Assembly (NCBI RefSeq): GCF_036322585.1
Contig: NZ_AP024600.1
Location: forward strand, 3,844,001 to 3,908,000
DNA from: Luteolibacter sp. LG18
Lineage (GTDB): Bacteria > Verrucomicrobiota > Verrucomicrobiia > Verrucomicrobiales > Akkermansiaceae
Direction: 5' to 3'
Length of the DNA stretch: 64,000 nt
The notes below the pieces were generated by a model. The model worked only from the letters and a program-made list of their open reading frames with translations. It ran no database searches and was not told where the DNA came from. A program made the position numbers and the translations under genes. Shown here in pieces: positions 53,989 through 63,600 of this stretch. How positions within the stretch are numbered: position 1 is the first letter of the stretch; each line of letters starts with the position of its first letter.

Positions 53989-54820
53989 GGGCGGAGCATC
54001 GGAAAGCGACCATTTTGTCATGAGTGCGAAAGAAAAGCCCCCGGCCAAAAAGACGCCTTCACGTCCTCTCCCCGACCTCCCGCCCGGCATGAGCAGGGCG
54101 GGATCGGACAACCCCATCCCCGTCGCGCCCTGGCAGGTCGCGGCTCCACCGAAGGCGGTGGCCTCGGAGGATATGCTGCTGGTCTGCCTGCAGGACCCCT
54201 TCGAGGGCATCGGCGCATCCTCCTCGAAGATCGTGGACGCCACCGTGCCGGCCTCGGATCACGATCCCCGGCACCTTTGGCGGCTGGAGTCGGTGCTCGA
54301 GATGAACCTTCCACGCTTCTTCGAAAGCTGGGCCACCCGCGGCAGTTTCACGCTCGATCTTACCGTGGCCGCCAGCGTGAGGGAATCCGCCGGCCATTGG
54401 GGCGGCAACGCCCGGACCACTTCCGCCACGGGCAACTGTCGTGTCATGGTCATGCGGGACGGGGACAACAAGATCCGCTTCTCTCTCGGGTCCGGTGCCC
54501 GGCAGGCGACCGAGACATCCATGCCGCGGCCCGATGTCCAGCGTTTCCTCAATGCCGACGTGGCCTTCGAGGCGAACGGCGCGAACGGCCTGACCGCCGC
54601 CGCGGTCGCGGTGATCTCAAACAAAAGCTGGTCACGGTTGATCGCTGGTTCCGCGGTCCTTACCAAGGGGTTGGCATTCGACGGTAAGTGGCGCACGAAC
54701 CTGGAATCCGGCGACGGGGATTCCGCCGCGCAGGGCACCTGGGCGTTCGCTGTCATGTCTTCTGCGGACTATTCCGCCCTCTGTTTGAACCACGGTTGGC
54801 CGGAGCACGTGGACGGGTAA
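53978..54820 (+). CDS. Hypothetical protein, last gene of the lipid cluster
   Basis: A 280-residue protein with no signal peptide and no motif I can name. The first 60 residues are Lys/Pro-rich (KEKPPAKKTPSRPLPDLPP); the rest looks like a mixed alpha/beta domain (FTLDLTVAASVRESAGHWG; AAVAVISNKSWSRLIAGSAV). ATG 53978 is chosen because GGGAGG lies 6 bases upstream, overlapping the previous gene by 11 bases; ATG 54020 is an alternative start. It stands at the end of the seven-gene run. Function is unknown. Confidence 0.6.
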   Translation: MRSEGGASESDHFVMSAKEKPPAKKTPSRPLPDLPPGMSRAGSDNPIPVAPWQVAAPPKAVASEDMLLVCLQDPFEGIGASSSKIVDATVPASDHDPRHLWRLESVLEMNLPRFFESWATRGSFTLDLTVAASVRESAGHWGGNARTTSATGNCRVMVMRDGDNKIRFSLGSGARQATETSMPRPDVQRFLNADVAFEANGANGLTAAAVAVISNKSWSRLIAGSAVLTKGLAFDGKWRTNLESGDGDSAAQGTWAFAVMSSADYSALCLNHGWPEHVDG

Positions 54821-55432
54821 TGGCACCTCCGTGTCGCCCCGTGGTGAGCTCCACCTGCGTGGGGATGTTCCGGTGGTAGATCCGATGTTTTGGGTGGGGT
54901 GGTCCGACGAATCCGCGCTTTTATTTGGAGCGTTGTGATGCCAAGTGGATCTTCTCCTTGAGGCAATGCTTTCTCGGCGACATGGGAAACTCCCAGCTCA
55001 GCGCCGATTTTGCGAAGCGAGGTGGACTGCACCCACTTGGCGAGTACAGCATTGCTTGGCCATTCGAGCGTGGATGACTTGGAAAGTTCAACCGATGTTC
55101 TGACCTGTGAAACGATTGAGGGTACTAAGATGTTCAGTCCCGGAGAGAGGTGGAGCGGGTTTGGGTGGAAATGAGGCGGGAGTGGAGTGGGATTCCGAAG
55201 GGGATCGCGAACCCCCGTTTTGCGATGGTACCTTGGTTTCGGAAACCAGGGATCGTGATTTGGTGGGCGGTGCCCACCGTCCCGAGTGGGAGAATTTTTC
55301 AATTTGAAATGCAAAATAGTGCAATGTCCCAAGTCGATTTTTGGGATTAGGTATCGGGTGGCCAGTGTCGACGGATTGATTCTTTTGGGGAGCCGCGGAC
55401 GATCTGGTTGAAGATCCATTGCCAAGCTGAAC
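54821..55432. other. Intergenic stretch with a decayed gene fragment
   Basis: 612 bases between the lipid cluster and uxaA. It contains the HTH-like fragment described separately (54921-55090) and a perfect inverted repeat GGTGGGC-GGT-GCCCACC at 55262-55278. No complete gene is supported; the open frames on both strands lack coding character apart from the fragment. Confidence 0.5.
54921..55090 (-). pseudogene. Fragment resembling a Verrucomicrobia HTH C-terminal domain, frameshifted
   Basis: The minus strand reads LEWPSNAVLAKWVQSTSLRK then IGAELGVSHVA, the pattern of a small helix-turn-helix tail (W-P-x-N...L..W...S...IG..LGVS..AV) found on many Verrucomicrobia proteins. After HVAEK a single-base slip moves to another frame, which reads HCLKEKIHLASQRSK and stops at 54921-54923. 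Both halves fit one domain, so this is a broken gene end. The parent gene cannot be identified. Confidence 0.4.
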
Positions 55433-56926
55433 ATGAAACGTCTGGTCCAGGTCCATCCCGATGACAACGTGGCCGTCGCGCCGGAGGCCATTCCCGCGGG
55501 GACGGTGGAGGGCACGCTGGTGCTTGAGGAGATCCCCGCCGGTCACAAGGCCGCGCTGCGCGATCTCGCTACGGGCGAGCGCGTGATCAAGTATGGCTTT
55601 CCCATCGGCATCGTGACCGAGCCGGTGAAGGCGGGCGGCCATGTCCATTCGCAGAACCTGAAGACCGGGCTCGGCGAGGACACCGCGCTGGAGTGGCAGC
55701 CCGGGGTTTCCGCGCCCTCCGCGAAGGTCGGCGAGGTGCCGGTGTTCATGGGTTACCGCCGTCCCGATGGCCGTGCGGCCACCCGCAACGAGATCTGGAT
55801 CATCAACACGGTGGCGTGCGTGAACGTGCCGAGCCAGCGCATCGCCGAGGCCGCGGCCCGCGAGCTGGTGGTGCCCGGCGGCGCGATCGATGGCATCCAC
55901 GCCTTCACCCATCCCTACGGTTGCTCGCAGCTTGGCGACGACCTCGGGTTCACGCGGAAGATTTTATCGGGCCTGGTGCGCCACCCGAACGCCGCGGCGG
56001 TGTTGATCCTCGGCCTCGGCTGCGAGAACAACACGCTGAAGAGTTTCCTCGGTGAGGTCGGCACGCTCGATCCCGAGCGAATCCGTTGGTTCAACGCCCA
56101 GGAGGTGCTCGATGAGGTCGAGGCCGGTGTCGAGGCGGTGCGCGAGCTGGCGGCGATCGTTTCAAAGGCGAAGCGCGAACCGCTCCCGGCCTCCGAGCTG
56201 GTGCTGGCGATGAAGTGCGGCGGCAGCGATGGCTTCAGCGGGATCACCGCGAACCCGCTGGTGGGCCGCATCGCCGACCGGCTCACCGGCTGGGGCGGCA
56301 CGGCGGTGCTCACCGAGGTGCCGGAGATGTTCGGCGCGGAGGCACCGTTGTTCTCGCGCTGCGACACCGGCGAGACCTTCGACCAGGCGGTGGCGATGGT
56401 GAACGAGTTCAAGGACTACTTCCGCCGCCACGATGAGCCGATCTACGAGAACCCGTCGCCCGGCAACAAGGACGGCGGCATCACCACGCTGGAGGAGAAG
56501 TCGCTGGGCTGCATCCAGAAGGGCGGTCGCGCGCCGGTGAAGCAGGTGGTCGGCTACGGCGAGCAGGCGCGGCAGGGCCTTGGCGGGTTGTGCCTGGTGC
56601 AGGCGCCGGGCAACGACGGGGTCTCGGCCACGGCGCTGTCGGCGTCGGGCGCGCACTGCGTGTTGTTCACCACCGGCCGAGGTACGCCACTCGGCGTACC
56701 GGTGCCGACGTTGAAGATCGCGTCGAACCACGCGCTGGCGGAGCGCAAGCCGGGATGGATCGATTTCGACGCCGGCCAGCTCCTCGATCCGGGCGCGGAT
56801 CCGGATGAAGTCACCGGTGAACTAATGAAGGTGATCCTCGATGTGGCCAGCGGGAGACGCCAGGCGCGGAACGAGGTGAACGGCTTCCGCGAGATCACGA
56901 TCTGGAAACAGGGTGTGACGTTGTGA
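55433..56926 (+). CDS. uxaA: Altronate dehydratase
   Basis: Converts D-altronate to 2-keto-3-deoxy-D-gluconate in hexuronate breakdown. The N-terminal SAF-type domain (VQVHPDDNVAVAPEAI; HKAALRDLATGERVIKYG, about residues 1-90) is followed by the UxaA catalytic part: GYRRPDGRAATRNEIWIINTVACVN near 104, HPYGCSQLGDD near 162, GLGCENN near 198, MKCGGSDGFSGITANP near 259, and the C-terminal LKIASNHALAERKPGWIDF. The 497-residue length is normal. It is separated by 362 bases from uxaB on the same strand and belongs to galacturonate/pectin use with the GH78 enzymes nearby. Confidence 0.95.
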   Translation: MKRLVQVHPDDNVAVAPEAIPAGTVEGTLVLEEIPAGHKAALRDLATGERVIKYGFPIGIVTEPVKAGGHVHSQNLKTGLGEDTALEWQPGVSAPSAKVGEVPVFMGYRRPDGRAATRNEIWIINTVACVNVPSQRIAEAAARELVVPGGAIDGIHAFTHPYGCSQLGDDLGFTRKILSGLVRHPNAAAVLILGLGCENNTLKSFLGEVGTLDPERIRWFNAQEVLDEVEAGVEAVRELAAIVSKAKREPLPASELVLAMKCGGSDGFSGITANPLVGRIADRLTGWGGTAVLTEVPEMFGAEAPLFSRCDTGETFDQAVAMVNEFKDYFRRHDEPIYENPSPGNKDGGITTLEEKSLGCIQKGGRAPVKQVVGYGEQARQGLGGLCLVQAPGNDGVSATALSASGAHCVLFTTGRGTPLGVPVPTLKIASNHALAERKPGWIDFDAGQLLDPGADPDEVTGELMKVILDVASGRRQARNEVNGFREITIWKQGVTL

Positions 56927-56930
56927 TGGG

Positions 56931-57173
56931 TCTCTTCGTACGTAGTTCCTCCTTGCCTCCGGGCCATGCCAGTAAGCGGCTTCGCCGGGATTGGCAGGGC
57001 GCTATCGCTTCCGCCGCATTCAGGAGGGTGGGGTGGAGATCGTTGTCATCGTAAAAGCCGCCAGACCTTGAGGGCTTCGTTCCCACGTTCCACATCGCTG
57101 CACCAGTTTTGCCGCTTGAAGAAAAAACCGACGTTTACCCCACCCTCCTGAAGGAGGAACTACATACGAAGAA
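56931..57173. repeat. Nested palindromic repeat element between uxaA and uxaB
   Basis: TCTTCGTACGTAGTTCCTCCTT (positions 56933-56954) reappears inverted at 57151-57172 with one mismatch. Inside it, TTCAGGAGGGTGGGGT (57019-57034) is exactly inverted at 57137-57152. The right end also forms the small palindrome CCTCCT-GA-AGGAGG (57144-57157). The 362-base spacer has no gene. It looks like an intergenic repeat or a structured transcript region, not a coding sequence. Confidence 0.6.
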
Positions 57174-57288
57174 CCCGCGAACCACGCTCTTCCCTTTTGC
57201 GCTTTCTGCGCCTCTTTGCGGCTAAAAACTCCCTAGCCTCCGCCTCCCTCTGAAGACCCTCCTCGGCTAAAGCCTCAACTCCTTTCGC

Positions 57289-58419
57289 ATGTCACTTCCT
57301 GAAACCATCCTTCAATTCGGCGCGGGGAATTTCCTGCGCGCCTTCGCCGACCTGTTCATCGCGGAGGCGAACCGTGGTGATGATCCTCCAGGCAAGATCG
57401 TCGTCGTACAGTCCACCGGCATCGAACGCGCCGAGGCGATCAATCGCGCGGGCGGGCGCTACCACGTGGCCGTGCGCGGCGTGCAGGATGGTGAGGTGGT
57501 CGATGAAACGGTGGTGGTCGATTCCATCTCACGTGCCCTCCACGCGGGCACGCAGTGGGACGAGGTGCTGGCCTTTGCCTCGACCTTGGAACTGAGGTGG
57601 ATCCTTTCGAATACCACCGAGGCGGGTTTCACGCTCGACGACGCGGATGCGGTGCGCGGCGACGATGCGCCGGTGTCGTTTCCGGCGAAGCTGCTGGCGG
57701 TGCTGCTGGCGCGCTACGAGGCCGGGCAGGCGGGTGTGATCGTGCTGCCGTGCGAGCTGATCGAGAACAACGCCGCACGCTTGCTGGAGCTGGTGAAGCA
57801 GCAGGCGGCGCGGTGGTCGGTGGAGGACGCCGCGCTGGCATGGATCACGGACGAGTGCCGCTGGCTGAACAACCTGGTGGACCGCATCGTGCCGGGGACA
57901 CCGCGGTTGCACTACTTGTTGGCCGAGGATCCGCTTCTGATCGCGGCGGAGCCGTTCGCGTTCTGGGCGATCGAGGACCCGCGCGGTTGCGGGTTCGAGC
58001 ATCCGGCGATCACCGCCACCGATGACATCTCGTCCTATTACCTGCGGAAGGTGCGCATCCTGAATGGAGCGCACAGCGCGCTGGTGTGCCGTGCCTTGCC
58101 GCTGGGCATCGAAACGGTGCGCGAGGCGGTGGAGCACCCCGAGGTCGGACCCTGGCTGGAGAAGCTCCTGTTCACCGAGATCGTGCCGGTGCTGGAAGGC
58201 CGCTGCGAGGACCCCGCGGGTTTCGCTCGGGCGACGCTGGACCGTTTCCGCAATCCGTTTTTCGAGCACCGCCTGTCGGCGATCGCTCTCAACCACGACG
58301 CGAAGGTGGCGGTGCGGCTGCAGCCGACGCTGGCCGATTACCGCGAACGCTTCGGCCGCGAACCTGAACTCCTTTCCGATGTGCTGTCGGGTGTTGCCGT
58401 GGTGGCGGGCGGGTCTTGA
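57289..58419 (+). CDS. uxaB: Tagaturonate / altronate oxidoreductase (mannitol dehydrogenase family)
   Basis: NAD(H)-dependent enzyme interconverting tagaturonate and altronate, supplying altronate to UxaA. Seen: the Rossmann-type start ILQFGAGNFLRAFADLFI (about 7-24), VVVQSTG, the WILSNTTEAGF segment near 104, ELIENNA, and the family RILNGAHSAL near 257-266 with CRALPLGIETVREAV. The 376-residue length is short compared with E. coli UxaB (about 480), mainly in internal and C-terminal segments. The pairing with uxaA supports the call over mannonate oxidoreductase (UxuB). An AT-rich hairpin (GGATTTTT/AAAAATCC, 58424-58444) directly follows the stop. Confidence 0.85.
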   Translation: MSLPETILQFGAGNFLRAFADLFIAEANRGDDPPGKIVVVQSTGIERAEAINRAGGRYHVAVRGVQDGEVVDETVVVDSISRALHAGTQWDEVLAFASTLELRWILSNTTEAGFTLDDADAVRGDDAPVSFPAKLLAVLLARYEAGQAGVIVLPCELIENNAARLLELVKQQAARWSVEDAALAWITDECRWLNNLVDRIVPGTPRLHYLLAEDPLLIAAEPFAFWAIEDPRGCGFEHPAITATDDISSYYLRKVRILNGAHSALVCRALPLGIETVREAVEHPEVGPWLEKLLFTEIVPVLEGRCEDPAGFARATLDRFRNPFFEHRLSAIALNHDAKVAVRLQPTLADYRERFGREPELLSDVLSGVAVVAGGS

Positions 58420-58567
58420 TACTGGATTTTTGGTAGAAAAATCCGGAGCAGGAAATTCAACATCTTCTGCAGGAAGGCCGGATTTACGGAGGTCGGGGAG
58501 GGGGTAGGGTTCGTGACAGTCGACCGTGTGGCGGTCGTCCTCCGCCGGTGCGCGCGAGGTGCCATCC

Positions 58568-59962
58568 ATGGCCAACCGTTCCGAACCCCAGTTCCTCATG
58601 ACTCCCGATACCGATGCCATTCCCAGCCAGCCGATCGATCGGGAAACACAAACCAACCGGGCGAGTCTTTCGGTGTGGCGGAAGATCGGCGGCGGCTCGT
58701 TGTCCATTTCGCTGCTGGTGCACGCGGTGCTGCTGGCGATCGGCGTGGTGTGGATTTTCCAGATCATCCCGGACAAGAAACGCGACGATGTGAATTTCAT
58801 GCCGAAGGGCGGAGGCGGAGGAAGTCCCGCGGCGAATCAAGTCAGCCAGCAGAAGAAGCGCGCGACCATGACCTCGCCGAATGCCCCGCGGCTCGCGGCG
58901 AAGGGTTCCACCAGCAGCTTCACGCTTCCTGATCCGGAACCGGCTTCGGCGATGAGTTCGGTGGGGTCGCTCGGCGCCGGTGGTCTGTCGGGCGGTCTGG
59001 GTGGCTCGGGATCGGGCGGGGGGCGCGGCGATGGCAAGGGCCCCGGCTTTGGTTCCGGCATGGGACCGGGCCTCGGCGGCGGGACCGGCACGATGAGCCC
59101 TTTCGGCATGATCGCTCCGGGAGCGGCGGGATTGGTCGGCACCTTCTACGATCTCAAGCAGGACCCGAAGCGGAACCCCACCGCGTTGGGCAAGATGACC
59201 GAGTGGGGCGAACTCATTCCGGCCACCCGGGACATCATCCATGGCTTTGTCTCGCGGGGTTGGAACGAGCGGTCCTTCGAGTCGAGCTACTACAGATCCC
59301 CGCAGAAGCTCTATCAGACCAAGATCTACATGCCGCACATGAGCGCGGACGACGCGCCGAAGGCCTTCCAGTGCGAGAAGGAAGTGAGCGGCTCGCGGTG
59401 GGTGGCGATCTACCGCGGCACCGTGCGGCCGCCGCATTCCGGGAAGTTCCGGTTCGTCGGCGCGGGCGACGACGTCGTGGTGGTGCGCTTCAACAACCGC
59501 AATGTCTTCGACTACGGCTACGAGTCCGCCACCGCGAACGTGCGGCTGGCCTGGCACATCGACCAGTTGACCGGCAAGGTCGAGGACCGGGAGTTCGAGA
59601 AGGCCCGCCGCGATCTCGCGATGCCGAAACCGGTGACGATCTATTCATATGATGCCATGCCCGGTGGCGGGAAAAACGCGCTTGGCGGACTGGGCGTGGG
59701 CATCGAGTTCGAGGCGCGGGATTCCACGGACTATCCGATCGAGATCCTGGTCAGCGAGGTGCCGGGCGGATCGTTCTTCGCCTACCTCATGATCGAGGAG
59801 ATCGGGGTGAAGTATGCCAAGGATGCCACGGGCTCGCCGATTTTGCCGGTGTTCCGGATCGATGCCGGCGCTCCGGCCGCGGGGGCGGGGCCGCCGTATG
59901 ACGTGACCTCGCCGGCATCCGCGCCGTGGAAGCTGGTCCAGGGGACCCGCCCGGGCATCTGA
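58568..59962 (+). CDS. Membrane-anchored Gly-rich protein with PA14-like domain
   Basis: A 464-residue protein. A cytoplasmic N-terminal of about 35 residues precedes a transmembrane helix (LLVHAVLLAIGVVWIFQII, about 45-65), then a Lys/Gly-rich linker with SAMSSVGSLGAGGLSGGLGG, and a C-terminal domain resembling PA14 (KFRFVGAGDDVVVVRFNNRN near 297-316). The layout is like TonB-style or wall-spanning tethering proteins and recurs in Verrucomicrobia; the function is unknown. ATG 58568 is set by GAGGT 7 bases upstream. It stands 30 bases before an AraC-type regulator. Confidence 0.75.
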   Translation: MANRSEPQFLMTPDTDAIPSQPIDRETQTNRASLSVWRKIGGGSLSISLLVHAVLLAIGVVWIFQIIPDKKRDDVNFMPKGGGGGSPAANQVSQQKKRATMTSPNAPRLAAKGSTSSFTLPDPEPASAMSSVGSLGAGGLSGGLGGSGSGGGRGDGKGPGFGSGMGPGLGGGTGTMSPFGMIAPGAAGLVGTFYDLKQDPKRNPTALGKMTEWGELIPATRDIIHGFVSRGWNERSFESSYYRSPQKLYQTKIYMPHMSADDAPKAFQCEKEVSGSRWVAIYRGTVRPPHSGKFRFVGAGDDVVVVRFNNRNVFDYGYESATANVRLAWHIDQLTGKVEDREFEKARRDLAMPKPVTIYSYDAMPGGGKNALGGLGVGIEFEARDSTDYPIEILVSEVPGGSFFAYLMIEEIGVKYAKDATGSPILPVFRIDAGAPAAGAGPPYDVTSPASAPWKLVQGTRPGI

Positions 59963-59992
59963 CGGCCACGTCTCCCCACCGCACTTCCCGCG

Positions 59993-60487
59993 ATGAAGCT
60001 TTCCGAGGTCGCCCAGGCGCGCGGTCTGTTCCGCGATGGCGACGAGACTTTCCAGGGTAATGCAATAGAACGTGGTGGCCGGGAGTGCCTGCTCCCGGTC
60101 ACCAGGTCCGGGGAGAACCTGATGGCGGAAGGCGCGGCGTTTCCTGCCTTGCGCGGGGCGCTCGAGTTCCTGCTCGAACACCATCGGCAGCCCCTCGATG
60201 TGTCATCGTTGGCAATCCGCTGCGGTGTCCCGGTGCGGTGCCTGCGGAGCCAGTTCAAGCGGGTGCTGGGCATCACCCCGATGGAATGCCTGATCCGCAT
60301 CCGCGTGGAGCGGGCGATGCGGTTGCTGGTGGAGTCCGACCGGCAGATCCAGGACATCGCCGTGGAGGTCGGCTTCTACGATCACAGCAGCCTGAACCGT
60401 CATTTCGTGCGGATGGTCGGGGTCGCTCCCTCCTTGTGCCGGATCCGGAAGCACGCCCGGATTTTCTCCCGCCTGTTGCGGCCCTGA
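59993..60487 (+). CDS. AraC-family regulator with HTH domain only
   Basis: A 164-residue transcription factor. The C-terminal AraC/XylS double helix-turn-helix covers about residues 60-150: LDVSSLAIRCGVPVRCLRSQ with FKRVLGITPMECLIRIRVERA, then IQDIAVEVGFYDHSSLNRHFVRM, the diagnostic second helix pair. No cupin or other effector domain precedes it; the first 50 residues look unstructured. It could control its own neighbours, the gene before it or the beta-strand protein after it. Confidence 0.85.
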   Translation: MKLSEVAQARGLFRDGDETFQGNAIERGGRECLLPVTRSGENLMAEGAAFPALRGALEFLLEHHRQPLDVSSLAIRCGVPVRCLRSQFKRVLGITPMECLIRIRVERAMRLLVESDRQIQDIAVEVGFYDHSSLNRHFVRMVGVAPSLCRIRKHARIFSRLLRP

Positions 60488-60621
60488 CGCGCGGCCCGCG
60501 TTCACAAATATCAACCACGTTTGCAGAAACGACCCGTAGAAGTGAACGCCGTTCATTCCTAATGTCGAAAGCATGTGGGGCCTCTCCACTCATTGCCAAA
60601 ACCCCTCGAATCGAACTCACC

Positions 60622-63600
60622 ATGAAGCCACGAGTCCTGAGCTTTCTTTCCTCCCCCCAACGTCGCGACGGCCGTCGTCTGACCGCGCATCTCACTCTCG
60701 CCTTGGGTGGAATCCTCACCTTGCTCGCCGCATCGGAAGTCGCTGCGGCCACCGCCACCTGGAGCGGGATCTCCAGCGCGAACTGGAGCGATGCCGGGAA
60801 CTGGGACGTCCTGCCGAACGCCACCGGTGACACGCTGGTGTTCGCGGGCAGCAGCAACCTTTCGACCTCGAACGACCTTGTCACCGGCGTGGCCGGGCTG
60901 ACCTTCGATGCGAGCGCCGGTGCCTTCACGCTGGCGGGCAACGCGCTGAGCGTTTCCTCCGGCGGGAGCATCGTGAACAACTCGAGCGCCGCGCAGTCCA
61001 TCGGCCTCGCGATCACCAATGCGGGTGTCACCAGCGTGAACGCGGCCAGCGGCGCGATTGGGTTCACCGGTTCGGTTTCGGGAAATTCCCTGGCCGTCAG
61101 CGGCGGTTCGGTGGTGACGCTCGGCGGCGCGACGGACAACGTGGGCCTCGGCGCGAACGTCACCAACGGCACGCTGGTGCTGGCCAAGACCAGCAGCGGG
61201 ACGGTGCATGCGCTGGGCGCGGACCTCACGATCGGAGCGGGCGGCACCCTGCGCCTCGCGGGCACCGGCGGTGACCAGATCTTCTACAACCAGACCGTGA
61301 ACCTGACGGATGCCAGCGCCGTGTTCGACCTGAACGGTGTGAGCGAGGCGGTCGGCAAATTGCAGGGCGCTGGCGGCACGGTGCTCAACAACGCCGCGAG
61401 CACCACCGGCACCCTGACCATTGGCACCGGCACAAACGCCAGCAACCTGAGCAACATCTTGCTCGCGAATGGCGCGGGCACCACCGCCCTCACCACCAAC
61501 GCGGGCGGAACCTTCACCCTCGGCAGCGCGAACACCTACACCGGCATCACCACCATCGGCGGGGTCGTCACCGCGCCGGTGCTCGCGAGCGGCGGCGTGG
61601 CCAGCTCGATCGGGGCCTCCACCAGCGCCGCGGCGAACCTGGTGATCTCCGGCGGCGGCACGCTGAAATACACCGGTGCCTCGGTGACCATCGACCGCAG
61701 CGTGACGATTGGCAGCAGCGGCGGCCTCATCGAGGTGACCTCGGGTGCCACGGCGCTGGTCATGGCGGGAGTGACCACCGGCGGCAACACGCTCACCAAA
61801 TCCGGCGCGGGTTCGCTCGAGTTCACCGCCCTGGTGGGTGGGGCCGGTGGCGCGAAGGTCGCGGTCACCGGTGGCAGCGCGACCTTGTCCGGTTCGACGG
61901 ACAACTCGTTCCTGGGAGCGAATGTCACCGGCGGCACGCTGGTGCTCAACAAGGCCAGCACCGGCAGCATCCACGCGCTGGGAAGCGATGCCACCATCGC
62001 CAGCGGCGGCACGCTGAAGCTTTCGGGATCCGGCAACGACCAGATCTACTTCAACTCGGCGGTGAACATGACCGGCGCGGGCGCGGTGTTCGATCTCAAT
62101 GGCAAGAACGAGGAAATCGGCAAGCTCCAGGGAGCGGGCGGCACGGTGCTCAACAACGCCACCAGCACCACCTCCGTCCTGACGATCGGTGGCGGCACGA
62201 ACGCCTGCGACTTCAGTAACATCGTGCTCGCCAATGGCACCGGCACCCTGGCGGTCACGGCGCGCAACGTCTCCGGAGTGAGCTACGTCTTCGGCAGCGC
62301 GAACACCTACACCGGTGTCACCACCATCGGCGGCATCTCCACCGTGCCGGTGCTGGCGAACGGCGGGGTGGCGAGTTCGATCGGGGCCTCCGGCAGCGCC
62401 GCGGCGAACCTCGTGGTCACCGGAGGCGGCACGCTGAAATACACCGGCGGCTCGGCGACCATCGACCGCAGCATGACCATCGGCAGCAGCGGCGGCATCC
62501 TTGAAGTGACCTCCGGCACCACGGCGCTGGTCGTGGGCGGAGCGAGCGTGGGAGGCAACACGCTGACGAAGTCGGGAGCGGGCTCGCTTGAGTTCACCGC
62601 CGCCGTCGGCGGCACGGCCGGGGCCAAGCTCACGGTGACCGGCGGCACCGCCACCTTGTCGGGAGCCGCGGATGATTCCTTTCTCGCCGCGGATGTCTCG
62701 AATGGAACCCTTGTGCTCAACAAGGCCAGCACCGGCAGCATCCATGCCCTGGGCGGCAGTGTCACCGTGGGCACCGGTGGTTTGCTGAAGCTGGCCGGCA
62801 CCGGCGGCGACCAGATGTTCTACCAGTCGTCGGTCACCTTGAGCGCCACGGGCGCGACCTTCGACCTCAACGGCCGCTCGGAAGGGCTCAACGGCCTGAC
62901 CGGCGTGGCGGGCGCGATCGTGACGAACAACGGCACCGGTGCGAGCACGCTGAACCTCGGCAACAACGGTCCGACCACCACCTTCGCGGGCACCATCCAG
63001 AACGGGGCCACCGGTTCCATCGCGGTGTCCATCAGTGGCCTCGGCAGCCCGAACATCACCTTCTCCGGCGCGAACACCTACAGCGGCGACACCACCCTCG
63101 GCGGATCGTCCGTCACCTTCAACCTGACCTCCACCGGCAGCCTGACGTTCTACCCCGGCGCGAGCAACGTTACCAACTCGCTGAAGGGAACCGGCACGGC
63201 CTCGCTGGACGGCACCTTCAACTTCAACCTCACGGGCGCGGCGATCGCGGATGGAAACGCCTGGCAGATCATCGCGCCGGGCCTTCTGTCCACCACCACC
63301 ATCGGCGCCAACTTCCAGGTGCCGGGATTCACCAAGACCGGTTCGGATTGGATCAAGGTGGATGGCTCGAAGACCTGGACCTTCACGCCCTCCACCGGCG
63401 TGCTGTGGGTGGCGGTGACGACCGCCGCGGGGTATGACACGTGGGCCAGCACCCACGGCATCGCGGGCGAACCGGCCACCGGCGACTTCGATCACGACGG
63501 GGTCAGCAACCTGATGGAATACGCGCTGGGCACCAGCCCCACCGCCTCCACCACCGCCGGGTCCTTCAGCGGGGGCACGGTGTCCTTCAGCAAGGGCAGC

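Noticed and set aside
43140..54820. Interpretation of the lipase/PLD cluster as a CBASS-type phage defence system
   Set aside because: No cyclic-nucleotide synthase or other sensor gene; several products carry secretion or lipoprotein signals.
55150..55350. Two short plus-strand frames in the intergenic stretch before uxaA
   Set aside because: Overlapping frames with Trp/Arg-rich noise, no start signal.
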